Positions 46,420 to 56,521 of a stretch of 64,000 nucleotides of DNA are shown here, in pieces. Below the pieces are notes generated by a model. It was not told where the DNA came from. It searched no databases and saw nothing but the letters and a program-made list of their open reading frames with translations. Each line of letters begins with the position of its first letter. Position 1 is the first letter of the stretch. The translations under genes were made by a program, and so were the position numbers. The stretch is from Triangularia verruculosa (lineage: Eukaryota; Ascomycota; Sordariomycetes; Sordariales; Podosporaceae), in contig MU863890.1 in NCBI GenBank assembly GCA_033296885.1, positions 1 to 64,000 of the forward strand, given 5' to 3'.

Positions 46420-47282
46420 TCACATGGCCATCTCGGCCTGCAGCTTTCTGAGCTCCGCCTCTTCGTCGTCTTCGGCCACCGCGGGCGCCTTGCCCTTGTT
46501 GTTCTTGACTGCAGTTAGATGTTAGTAAACTAAATTCATGCGTCGGCCCTAACAGTGATCTTAACTTACGTTCTCCCGTGGCCACGCTCGGCAGACGGTC
46601 TGCATGTACGGTGCCAGTCTCGAGCATCTTGTCCTCCAGGTCTTTGGCCATGAGCTCTTCCAGCTCCGCATCCAGCTCTCCGTCGTCGATTCCCTGGCCG
46701 ATGTTGACTGAGCCGATGGCGGCCGCAATCTCCTCGTTGAGCTGGTTGTGTTCCTGGAGTTTCTCCCTGTATCCGTCGTCAGTACCAACCCCACAACTTC
46801 CAAACAACAGAAGATCACATACATAGCCTCGTCGACCTTCTCGGGAGTGAGCTTGCCGTGTATTGACTTCATGGCCTCGCTGGCCCTCTGCATCGCTTCG
46901 AACGTCTCCTTGTTGATGTTGGCGGACTCGATGGCATTGATTTGGGTTTCTAGGGTTCCGATGTGATTCATTGTCTGTTCGAGGTTGCCCTCGTAGACCT
47001 TCTTGCGCCGCAGGGCATTCTTGGCCGCTATCATGTCGAGCAGGTCAGGGCTTGCCAGCTGGGCGATAAGGGAATACAGTGGCAGATAGGTGACTTACCA
47101 GTCTTGTTAGTGTTTACATGCTTCCTCGCCTCTTTGTCCTGCTCCTCGATCTGACGAAGAATGTGGGCTTCCCGCTTCTGCAGCATCTCCAGGTTTGTAC
47201 GCAGATCCAAAATGACATTCTTTGGCGTATCTTTCCGCTTCTGCGCGGCTCCACCGCCAAACCAACCCCAGAGGCCCGACAT
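46420..47282 (-). CDS. SNF7: ESCRT-III subunit SNF7 (VPS32)
   Basis: Four exons, complement of 47099-47282, 46823-47027, 46570-46766 and 46420-46508, give 224 residues. The start MSGLWGWFGGGAAQKRKDTP is the amphipathic N-terminus used for membrane binding. Helices 1-2 include LRTNLEMLQKREAHILRQIE and KNALRRKKVYEGNLEQTMNH. After QINAIESANINKETFEAMQR comes an acidic helix (DDGELDAELEELMAKDLEDK). Exon 4 adds LKNNKGKAPAVAEDDEEAEL and the C-terminal RKLQAEMAM, an MIM-like end for Vps4 or Bro1 contact. All introns are 56-71 bases, GTAAGT or GTATGT..AG. Role: main filament-forming ESCRT-III subunit in multivesicular body sorting and membrane scission, and in fungal ambient-pH signalling through Rim20/PalA. 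Length is normal. The start lies 597 bases from divergent TEN1. Confidence 0.94.
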
Positions 47283-47878
47283 GGCTGATATTCGCGAGAA
47301 AAGGATCGAAATCGGGTGATGGGTGATGGATAGATTTGCGCGATGGAGATGGGTGAGCAAGCGGTGGGTTGCGGACGTGTAGGTTTAGGTTTGAGGGTTT
47401 GAGTGTTGAGCGAGGGTCAGTCCAGGTGATCAACTTTGCCGATGACGCCTCAGCAACGTTTGGCGGGGTCACAGCCTAACTCCAGGCACCTCGCTTTCTC
47501 GAGACAGGGTCTGAAACGGAGAAAATGAACACGCAATGGCCAACGTAGAGAAGGATGCGCTTCCGTGGGGATTAAACGTCAAAACTGGTTGCTGGTCGCT
47601 GCTTAGGGTGACGAAAGCACGGTGAGGAGTCGTCTCGCCCGAACAAGGCTGCCTATCGAGACGCTTCCAATGATGCAAGGCATTCCAACACGACCACTGG
47701 CGATTGCGGCACGCGGATGCAAGGCCACAGGGATCCCGGACTTTACCCGCCAGCATCATGTGATCCTACCATTGAAGATGACTAAGCAGTCCGGTGCTCT
47801 CATCCCTCAGAGATGGAGGCAGGAACATTTCATAAGCTTCCCGTCAAATGAAACATAGACATTTTCTGGTCTCTCAAC
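47283..47878. other. Shared promoter region of SNF7 and TEN1
   Basis: A 596-base divergent spacer. A TTAGGGTGACG word lies at about 47604-47614, a telomere-like TTAGGG box that could matter for a telomere gene but may be chance. No gene is seen. Confidence 0.5.
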
Positions 47879-48320
47879 ATGTCTTTCGGCCCCCTTCCGT
47901 CACAACTGTGCCTGCTCTCCTCCTTGCGTCAGAAAGACGTTGGTGACAAAGTGAGGTTTCTGGGATGGTGAGTGGACCCACTCGAATCTATAACCTCTGA
48001 TGCTAACTGTGGTCATCAGTGTAACGTCTTATTCAACAGTGTCTGGCATTCTAACCCTGCAATATCGAGGGTCTGAAGATGACCAGCTCTCTTTCGCCGC
48101 GGTCGATGTTAATCTCGTCCTGGAAAGTCTTGGGGCGGAACAGACGCGTGTTGGCGAATGGGTGAACGTGATCGGATATGTCACCTCGACCGACAGCAAA
48201 GAGCTGGGCGACAAAAATCCGGCGGTTGAGGTCCAAGCAACACTTCTATGGTCGGCTAGTCCCCTCAATCTGCAGAAATACGAAGCCTCTGTGAAGGCAT
48301 TGGACCGTGGGAAAAGTTGA
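47879..48320 (+). CDS. TEN1: Telomere-capping CST subunit TEN1
   Basis: Two exons, 47879-47967 and 48020-48320, give 129 residues. The 52-base intron is GTGAGT..CATCAG with a TGCTAACTG branch site. The start MSFGPLPSQLCLLSSLRQKD leads into a small OB-fold: VRFLGCVTSYSTVSGILTLQ, then FAAVDVNLVLESLGAEQTRV and GEWVNVIGYV. These features and the length (about 120-130 residues) match fungal Ten1. In the nucleus Ten1 binds Stn1 in the CST complex, which caps telomeric single-stranded DNA and recruits DNA polymerase alpha for fill-in. The C-terminus (NLQKYEASVKALDRGKS) is helical. The family evolves fast, so recognition rests on fold pattern and size. Confidence 0.82.
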
Positions 48321-51300
48321 GGGAGCGCCTCGGAAATCCATGCTTGCTGTTGAGACGGTGGCCATCGAGTGGTCACAAATATGGTGAATTTTCCCGAGCT
48401 CACGTTTGCAACCATCTCCGAATATTGTCCGCCACATGTTACCCTTCTTCGTGCGAGTACGGAGCCGATCAACAATATCAGACGGCGGCGGCGCCGACAA
48501 TGTGCTACCGCATATGTCGTAGGACTGCATCTACGGGCCACTCGCTGTCCGGAACTGGGTCCGGAATGAACTCGTGAGGGGTGTGGATGCCCTCAGGCTT
48601 GCATATCGCGCCGTTCTGCTCATCATTTGCTTATGCTCGACAGTGCATCGGCTCTAATGAACTATGGGATCTGCACAAATCGGTTGCCTTGTGAAAGCCA
48701 CTCCGGATTGGCTCGATGGAAGTCCCGCGGGATTGGACGTGTAAACGACCACACGGCTGCCATAAACGTCTCTTGGTGCGTGCCGCAACACCGCACAACA
48801 GCGTCACGGCATGTCGTCTACGTTGTCTTGGGCGACTTTCACGGGGTCCAAGATGCACGAGAAAACAAGCAATACTCCAATTGGAACATGTGGAGGCTTT
48901 CAATTTTGGGCTAGCTCTCTCGGCTGCAGAATCCGACGCGCATCATGCACTGCAGTTATCCACCGAAGATAGGAAAACGCCGTTCCATTGCCAGATGGCA
49001 CAACAATCGATATGGCACATGCACCTCAAACCGCCATCATTAGACACTCTGCTTCACCATTCGCCCTTGCGGCTTGTGTCTCCACGTTCCCCATTGATCT
49101 CTCCGCTCCCATGCGATTGATACCTGTCCCCCTCATTAGGCATCCGAAACGATCTAAACCAAAACATCTCGTGCCCGATAGTGGGTATCCCCGTTTTCAT
49201 CGTCTGTCATCCCGATGGCTTCTGGGCTGCCTTCGTCTACTGGACGATGACGATTCACCGGTGCCGCCCGACCTTCCGAGCGACACTGGAGTGTGGAGGG
49301 GCCGCTTGAGGGATTTGCTCGAACTGCCGGCTGCTCGTGCCGCTGCCTGCTTTTCCCACAGCTGCTTCGACTTGACGCAAATGTCGTCTATTTGCTCCTG
49401 AGTGGATTGTCAACCTTGGGGCTCGATCGGAGCTCTGGTGTTCAATCGGTGGCTCACATCTGACAAACAAGGACCGGGTGTGGTGATCAAGAAGCCGTCT
49501 TCACCCTAAAAGTTTGCACTCGTCAGCCTGTCGCAAACCTCTTGGAAGGGCATTTTCACACCTCTCGAGTAAAAGGCCTCACGCTCGCGTCTGGTCCGAG
49601 ATAATACTGAAGCTCTTGAGTAATGACCTTTTTGTGGATGTCCAAGTTGGGAATCCAGTATCTGTTCATCGATGCGGATGGCGAGGACGACATTTTGTGC
49701 GGCCGAGAAACAAGAAGTTGCTGAGAGAAGGAACTGAACTTCCTATCATCGTCATCGCCAAAGTAATGGGAACTGTTCTGTCCTTATATGCCTGTTGTGA
49801 ACAGGTCCTTGGCTGAGGTGGTCAGTTGAAGTGCGGTTACGGTTCAGGAGGCTTCAAAAGAATGTCACTATGTACAGTACCCCTTCCATTCTAGCGTTCA
49901 CCGCTTTCTCCCTCTAGCCACTCAGGGACATGCCTCTGCAGGCTCGTGGAAGGCACAGTATCGTCATGTATGGAACGTCCAAGGTGCCATTCTACTGGCT
50001 CTTCATCCACGACCCCGTCCGCCTCACTTTTTTCGCCTCGTCTCACGCCAAAAGTCACCACACACTTTTCCCAAAGCAGCGTTTCGTCGGCATTCCATCT
50101 TTCCAAGAAACACACGGTATGTTTCATTGCAAGATTAATACAGATGATTCCGGGCCGAGAGTGCGCATTGTGAATGTCATGATGATAAACACTATGTCAC
50201 CGTCTTGGTCCTGACGGGTCCAGTGACACGGAAGCTCTGCAGCCCTATCATCTTTCGCAGTAGTTCGACCGACAAACGATACTGCGGCAATTATCCCATC
50301 GGTTCTAGGTGTATCATATCAGCGGCAGATTCTCCCGGGTGTCTCTTTTAGCTCCTGCACGAAATGCGATCTGCTGATCCGTTTTCCTGGTACTTCGGAA
50401 AGATTGCCACACCTGGTTCTCGTGGCTCAAACCATACTCTTGGCTCATGATCGCACACTCTTCTTGCCGGCTAGAGAAAGGATCTTCTCGCTCCGACGTC
50501 GAGTTTATCGCCCACATCATCTTAGCGTTCGAGGCTGTCTGTTGATCTGGCGACGTAACTGGGACCGCGATTAAGGCTCGCCTTGTTCACGAACGTCTGA
50601 TCAATGCTTCGGTCTGCAACTGCGTCTCGGTATTTGTTTACGGCCGATCCTCCGCTCGACCCACGGTGTTTGATGACCATGGTATGTCTCCTTTTGGTTC
50701 ATGAGTTTCGTTGGGTAACCCATGCCGGGCGTGGCGCATATTGTCAATATCACTCGTTCTACTGGGGTTCCGGGCTGCCGTTCCTACATTAGCTGGTCGG
50801 CGCCCGGCGGGATACCGCCTCACCTCACCTTGCAGATGTTTTATTTCAAAGAACCACAACAGCAGCACTTTCATCTCAAGCCTCATGCCCTTCATATTAA
50901 GCGGGTGATTTAACCCGAATCACGGAGCCACGATATATCTAGTTTCCACCGTATCCGCTCGCCGAGATTTGGTTCGTGGTTTTTCTTCCTATCGATATCT
51001 GATCCAGCATTGACACCGGACGCAAATACGAGAAAGGCTGTGTGGCTGTCGTCGCCCGACATCGCTATTTCAGCAGAGCCGCGTCATTGTTCTCTCATAG
51101 ACCTCATGAAGGCAACATTTCAGCTCATATTGGCCTCCTTCTCACTCATTCCAAAGGGAATTAGTTGCTTCCTTTGGACCACTTTTCTGCGCAATGGAGA
51201 TGATCCTGGAACGCCAAACTGGGATTGGCCCAGCCACAGCTGTAGGTATGATTGTACGCACATTGCATACTGCATTGCATTGAGACAACACCACTCTACA

Positions 51301-53098
51301 GGCTTCCACGCTACATTACCTGTCACATCTTCTGGAATACAAAACAGGAGCCAAGGGCTTTTCTTAGGGTCAAGATGAGGAATAACAGGGCGTGTTTTGT
51401 GGACGGATCGCGATCCGAAATCCTACACATGCCCCAACCAAGCACACGTCCTTTTGGTGTAATTTTCCAGCTTCTCCGTGACTGACGTAGGTAGTATTGC
51501 TGGGGGGTTGATTGGGGATAATCAAGATATCTGCAGGTATATTCCTACTTTACCTAGCTAGGTACATACATGAAAAATGAAGAAAAAGCTGCCAAAGTGG
51601 CGAGAATATCAGCCCCGTAAGAGATACGTGGATCGAATGCTGGTGTTTACATTTTTTTTCTTTTTTTCTTTCTTTCATGCTTGTAATATGCTCTTTCAGG
51701 CTTTTCGAGCAAAAAGGGGGAACCCTGCCTGAATTTACATCCAGTGATGACAAAGAATTCGTGGGGGAGGGGGGGACGGGTGAAGCTTGAAGCTTTGATG
51801 GGCAAGTCCATCAATTGCCCTAAACAGAGAGGGCTCACGAGGAGATCTTTAGGCGCAGTGTTGTTGTTGGCGTGGGTGGGAAATTTGCCACTGTCAGCTC
51901 ACCCGACCTAAAAAGAAGCATGTGGGAGCATTGAGGAGGGATGAGACAGCACATCGTGCATTGCTTCATGTTTGTCGACAACACTACTGTACAGAAGAAG
52001 GAAGGCAATGCTGCTGTTTGAAGATGCATCCGGGAAAGTTGGGAGAAGCCTGTGGGCAATACAGGGCGGATTGATTCGTCGATCTGGGGTGTGGATCTTG
52101 ATCGGTTTGGGATCCGGTAGTAAGGTGACCCCCTTTTTTTTCTGTCTTGGGCATATGTGCTGCTGCCGCTGGTGGCCGGGAAGAGAGATGCATGGCATGG
52201 CATATGGGAATGCGAATAGTTGCATCAAGCCCTGAATTCAGTGAGCATACAGTTGGGCCCAGGGTTGAGGCTTTGTCTGCTTCTGGGGGGCGATATCGCC
52301 AGCGAAGAGCCCAAGCATCTCAGCGTCGCATCTTGTGACTGTTGACATATTCCGATGTTTCACTCTTGGGAGGTTATAGGCACGATTTAGACAGTAAGCA
52401 AGGATTCAAGGCTGGAAATGTGTTTCAAAAGTGGAAAGATAGGCCACGGAGAAGTGTAAAAGGGGCTTTGTCAGGGCAGACGAGGTGGTTATTACTTTCA
52501 CTGGTAACAAAATGGTTTCTTTGCATGTTTGATGGCTGTCCATCCATGGCGACTGACCACCTTGGGCATATTCGTGGGACGGGTCGGTTCTCAACCGAGG
52601 TGAGAAACGGTGATGGAGCTTTCATAGATGATGATGAGATCGAGCTCACTTCCTATCTGGCAGCTGTCAAGGTTTACTGTAGAAGAGCCCAGGCAGCCAC
52701 GATCTACTCAACAAAGAAACTAGAGCCTGGCGGGTGGCATCATGCCTTCCTTGCCAGGCACCACGGCTCGGCCGGTCTGTAAAGATGGAAGGTGCCAGCC
52801 TAAGTGCTTGCCCATACTCGGCGAGCTGCCCGCCTTTTTCAGTCGTCATGAACCGATTAGCTCAAGCTGTTTGGCTTTCAACTTTTCATCTACCACTCAC
52901 TGGAGGAGCTCGCATCTCAAAACAACTTTCTCTGTCGATTTCTTCTCGGGAGGCTAGATTCCACAACAGCCACCTTCTTCGTCTCCGTTGGCTTGAGTCC
53001 CAACACTCCTCCTTCACTTCCTCTTCCTCTTTCTCACCCTCTTCATTTTCAGAGGTTCATATCTTCAACCGACCCACCAAAGCCTGCACTTTGTCACA
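48321..53098. other. 4.8 kb gene-poor stretch with relic sequence
   Basis: No intact gene could be built here on either strand. The middle part holds possible HET-domain remains, described separately. The part at 51.5-52.8 kb has frames up to 146 codons without motifs. The last 250 bases are the CT-rich leader and promoter of the zinc-finger gene (TCCTCTTCCTCTTTCTCACC near 53019-53038). A CCTAGCTAGGTAC palindrome-like word lies near 51553. Confidence 0.45.
49420..50900 (+). pseudogene. Possible decayed HET-domain (heterokaryon incompatibility) gene
   Basis: No frame is open through this stretch, but short in-frame segments resemble successive motifs of the HET domain. GGSHLTNKDRV near 49449 resembles the CWGG..TTKDN region. 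SKLGIQYLFIDADGEDD near 49637-49687 resembles the LGIxYLWIDxLCIIQDD motif. REGTELP..VMGTVLSLYACC near 49715-49795, in another frame, resembles the following AREI..MGxVYxxAxxTIAA segment. A weak PSWSW-like SWSAPGGI lies near 50790. Order and spacing fit, but stops and frameshifts separate the parts and the conserved Trp of LWID is replaced by Phe. I read it as a probable relic. The N-terminal HET motifs were not found, and chance similarity is possible. Confidence 0.3.
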
Positions 53099-54445
53099 AT
53101 GTCTTCGTCCAACCAGGCGGACAACATGGCGAAGTCGAAGTTCGTCTGCAAGACCTGCCTGGCCTCGTTTGACGACGAGCAAGCGATGATCAAGCACTGG
53201 CAGACGGAGTTTGCCGAGGGCAACAGACACTATCACTGGTCTGTCTTGTTCTTCCTGTCTCCTCTGCTGCTCGCTAACGTTTGCCTTCCAATAGTGTCAT
53301 GTGTATGCAGGAGTTTCGCACTTTGGGTGGTGCCGAGACCCATCGCAAGCAGGTAGGCATCTCCCTATCCGTCCCATCTACTCCTGGCTGACTTCGGACA
53401 CAGATGCACCCCATCGACCAAAAGCTCGTTTGCCCGGGTTGCAAAGTCAACTTTACTCGTCTGGGCGGCTTCATTGACCACATCGAAAAGAACCTGTGCC
53501 AGACGATCAGCAATGAGAAATTCCACGACCAACGCGAGAAGGCCTTGAGCTTTGCCCGAAAGCTCCAGATGTTACCTGGAGGAGCTGATTTCGGGACTGC
53601 TGCCTTCACCGCTGGAAGCACCAAGAGTGGTGGCCCTTCCGACTACACACAGTGGCTTTCTGCAACCAAGGAGCAGACAACGGGCGGCACCCTTTCTTCG
53701 GTTCGCCCCCTGGTCACCACCGGCCATAAGCCGGACCCTGTCTCCTTTCAGATGTTGTCGCTGGAACAGAAGGATGACCTGCTGACCGGCCCGGGAAGTG
53801 ACCACCCAGAGCAGCAGAGCGATATCGGGGACATGAAAGTGCTTTTCCCAAGTTACGAACCCCCTGCACGTAACTCTGTCGGTGACAAGACCGCTGCCCC
53901 TGCTCGCCCGACGCCCGTGCAAGCTCAAGGCTGGCGCGAGCCTCAGAAGAGACCGACTTATGACAGACATGACCCCCGGAACCCCAGTTGGGACCCCAAG
54001 GAATACTGGAACCAGTGGACAAGAAAGTACAAGTGTCCCAGAGACAAGTGCGCGTACGTATACCCCGAGTCTATCCTCATGCCATGAATCGAGTGTGCTA
54101 ACTATGTGTTGTAGCAAAGCTTTTCCTACTAGCAATGGCCTACGGAACCATATCCTCAACCATTCACGCACTGAATTCCGAGTTCAGTGTCCGGTGTGCT
54201 CCAAATGGTTCGACACCAATGCAGCACTGGCCCAACATGCCGAATCAGAAGGCAGCTGGTGCAAGATTCGCGAGTCGGACGAATATGGCCATTTTCTAGG
54301 TCAGTTCACAGCTGGCATGGTGGATACCAAGATTGGCGAGGAAGGCGTGAATGTCTATACCGTGTCTGCACAGGCCGACAAGACATTTGGTGACAAGAAG
54401 GAGGACAAGAAGGCCAATGAGGATGACGATGGTTGGGGACAGTAG
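53099..54445 (+). CDS. C2H2 zinc-finger protein
   Basis: Four exons, 53099-53238, 53295-53352, 53404-54053 and 54115-54445, give 392 residues. N-terminal fingers: FVCKTCLASFDDEQAMIKHW; then YHCVMCMQEFRTLGGAETHR, with the C..C split by intron 1; then LVCPGCKVNFTRLGGFIDHI. A pair near the C-terminus is YKCPRDKCAKAFPTSNGLRN and FRVQCPVCSKWFDTNAALAQ. The region between (about 110-275) is low in complexity and contains no domain I recognise. The end is acidic and Lys-rich (KKEDKKANEDDDGWGQ). The protein probably binds nucleic acid or protein. I know no named orthologue, so no symbol is given. Intron 1 has a GTCTGT donor; the others are GTAGGC and GTACGT. Introns 1 and 3 each fall within a finger. 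Confidence 0.87.
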
Positions 54446-55305
54446 GGACAGTGGTGATCTTTTCAGGTTGGTTGATGGCTGTCGGGACTGTTTGTCGGTG
54501 ATGGAGTTGGCCACGTGGTATTCCGGCGGTGAGCATCATGATTGATGCAGACATGTATGATCAGATGTATTATGAGCTGTTGACAGTGGAAGGTGGTTCT
54601 GTAATGAATCATGTATCATGCAGTTTCGGAAGAGGTGCGACCAAAATCACCTCACACATCGCTATGTGTATTTGTCAACTACCGTTCCATCGATTGTTAC
54701 CGTTTCAGCGTCCGGACCGTCGGGTCAGGGCCGGGTCAAGTGGATGTAGCACTCGGGATGGCGATGTCAAGGACTTTGTACTTTGTATCATTGTACTTTT
54801 GACGCTGTGCTCGTTTCCCCGGCTACTGTCTGTGATTTTGAGTTCATGATCGGACCATATGTGTGTATCAAACTGTTTCATGACAGCAACATGCTGAAGA
54901 GACATGGGAGTATGTGGCAAGTGGGCTGGCTGTGTAGCAGTCAATGACAAACTTGGTCGATTGTTAGGTACAGGAACATTCCTCAGGGGGCAATCGATGT
55001 AACCTGTTTACGTGTGAGAATAATGACAGCGTGAGCTGCTCTGTGCTTGATGATATATATAAAACGATACCTACCATGCCATACCATGGCGCCCCTGACG
55101 AGGAACCTGGGCAATTTAACCACCATCTATCTCCTCTCTGTTGCAGTGCAGACATACATATATATGCCTGATGAATTGAAATATTTACTCCTCCGTCGAT
55201 ATATATAATGCATGTGAAAAAAAAAATCTGTTGACTCTCTTTCTCTCTTCTAGGCAAACGTAAACGCCGAATCCCATTTGCCATGGGTATCTCCCTCTCC
55301 CTCCC

Positions 55306-55326
55306 AATGATGATGATGATGATGAT
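55306..55326. repeat. ATG/TGA trinucleotide repeat
   Basis: Seven ATG units in a row (ATGATGATG...), followed by ATAATG. It is noncoding by position. Confidence 0.85.
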
Positions 55327-55756
55327 AATGCATATAAACGAACCTGCCATACGACAAAAAAAAGATAGGAAAATTACATACCAAAAATTTGCTGACTACC
55401 TAGTGTAAGTAGCAGCAAGAAAGTGAAAAAGAGATTCCCAATGATAGTCCGAGAGATTATCCCTCATCTCATAATCATCATCATCCTTGATCCCCCAAGT
55501 GGTGCATGCATCCCATCTATATTCAACCCAAAAACATACCATCCATCCATAGGTATTCAAACACAACCACAAAGCACACAAGCCACCAATAAATCAAGCA
55601 AGAAAAAACACCACTCAAAAATCTATGTTTGTCTCTTATTGACAATCATTTCTTCTCTTCTTTCGCTCTCTCCCTCTCTCTTAACTCCTTCTATATGATA
55701 AAAAAGCACAAAACACCACCCAACCACCCAAAAACACCATCCACCTTAACCACCCA

Positions 55757-55781
55757 ACACCCACCCACCCACCCACCCACT
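55757..55781. repeat. CACC tetranucleotide repeat
   Basis: A run of CCCA/CACC tetramers within a longer CA-rich, G-free tract in the spacer. Limits are approximate. Confidence 0.8.
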
Positions 55782-56521
55782 CGCCCACCCAAACACACAA
55801 AAGTTTTGCGCCAAAGAAGTAACAAAAAAAAAAAAAGTCATATTTGTCATATATGCCCTTTCCCTTCCCCCTTAAAAACCCCCCCTTTAAAATACCCCCC
55901 TAAAACTCCCTCTCCCTTGCCCAGTAATTTCCCTAATCCTCCAAAATATGCGTTTGGTATCATGCTTGGTATCAAAAGAGAAAAAAAAAGAAGCAAAAAA
56001 AAAAAGAAAAAGAAATACAATAGACCTCTCCCTCCTTCCTCGCCATTTCCCACCCATTTGTCATCATCGTCTCCAGGACCTCGAAAACTCTTTTTTCCTT
56101 GTGTCAAAACAATTTTTCCCTTTGTTTATACACAAACACATACATGCAAATGTTTCCTCCCCATAACCTTCCCTTCCTTTGCCCCAAGTTGTCATCTGTG
56201 ATAATACTTCCTCCTCCAGGGGGAAAAACACACACGAAGTGAAAGATGGAGAAAAAAGAGAAATAGCTGCCTCTCCAACCCCACGCAAAAAAAGTTATCC
56301 ATGATGCATGATATGAGCCCCCGGGTATTTCATAGTAGATTCAACAAGAACAGAAACAGAGATGTGTGAAAAAATGATGAAAAACAGCCGCCACCCAACA
56401 TATCTGTGCCGGAAAGGAAAAGAAATAAGCCTTTCACATCTGCTATTGATACAAGTAAGGGGGTATAAGAAAGTCCAGCTTTTGTTGTAGTCGTTGGGGG
56501 TTCATAATGTTATTTGGGCGT

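Larger units (their letters stand above)
54446..56521. other. 2.1 kb convergent spacer rich in simple repeats
   Basis: This lies between the zinc-finger gene and the 3' end of phospholipase C. It is A-, C- and T-rich with many simple repeats and no believable gene. The 54.5-54.9 kb part is ordinary in composition; 55.2-56.4 kb is poor in G on the plus strand, giving long CT/CA tracts. The facing 3' untranslated regions must lie here. Confidence 0.5.

Noticed and set aside
49420..50900. Intact spliced gene across the HET-like segments
   Set aside because: I tried to join the motif-bearing segments with consensus splice sites. Stops and frame changes between and within the motifs remained, so only a relic is proposed.
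52342..52782. 146-codon plus-strand frame
   Set aside because: It shows no recognisable domain, no good start context and no link to other exons. A short chance frame is more likely.
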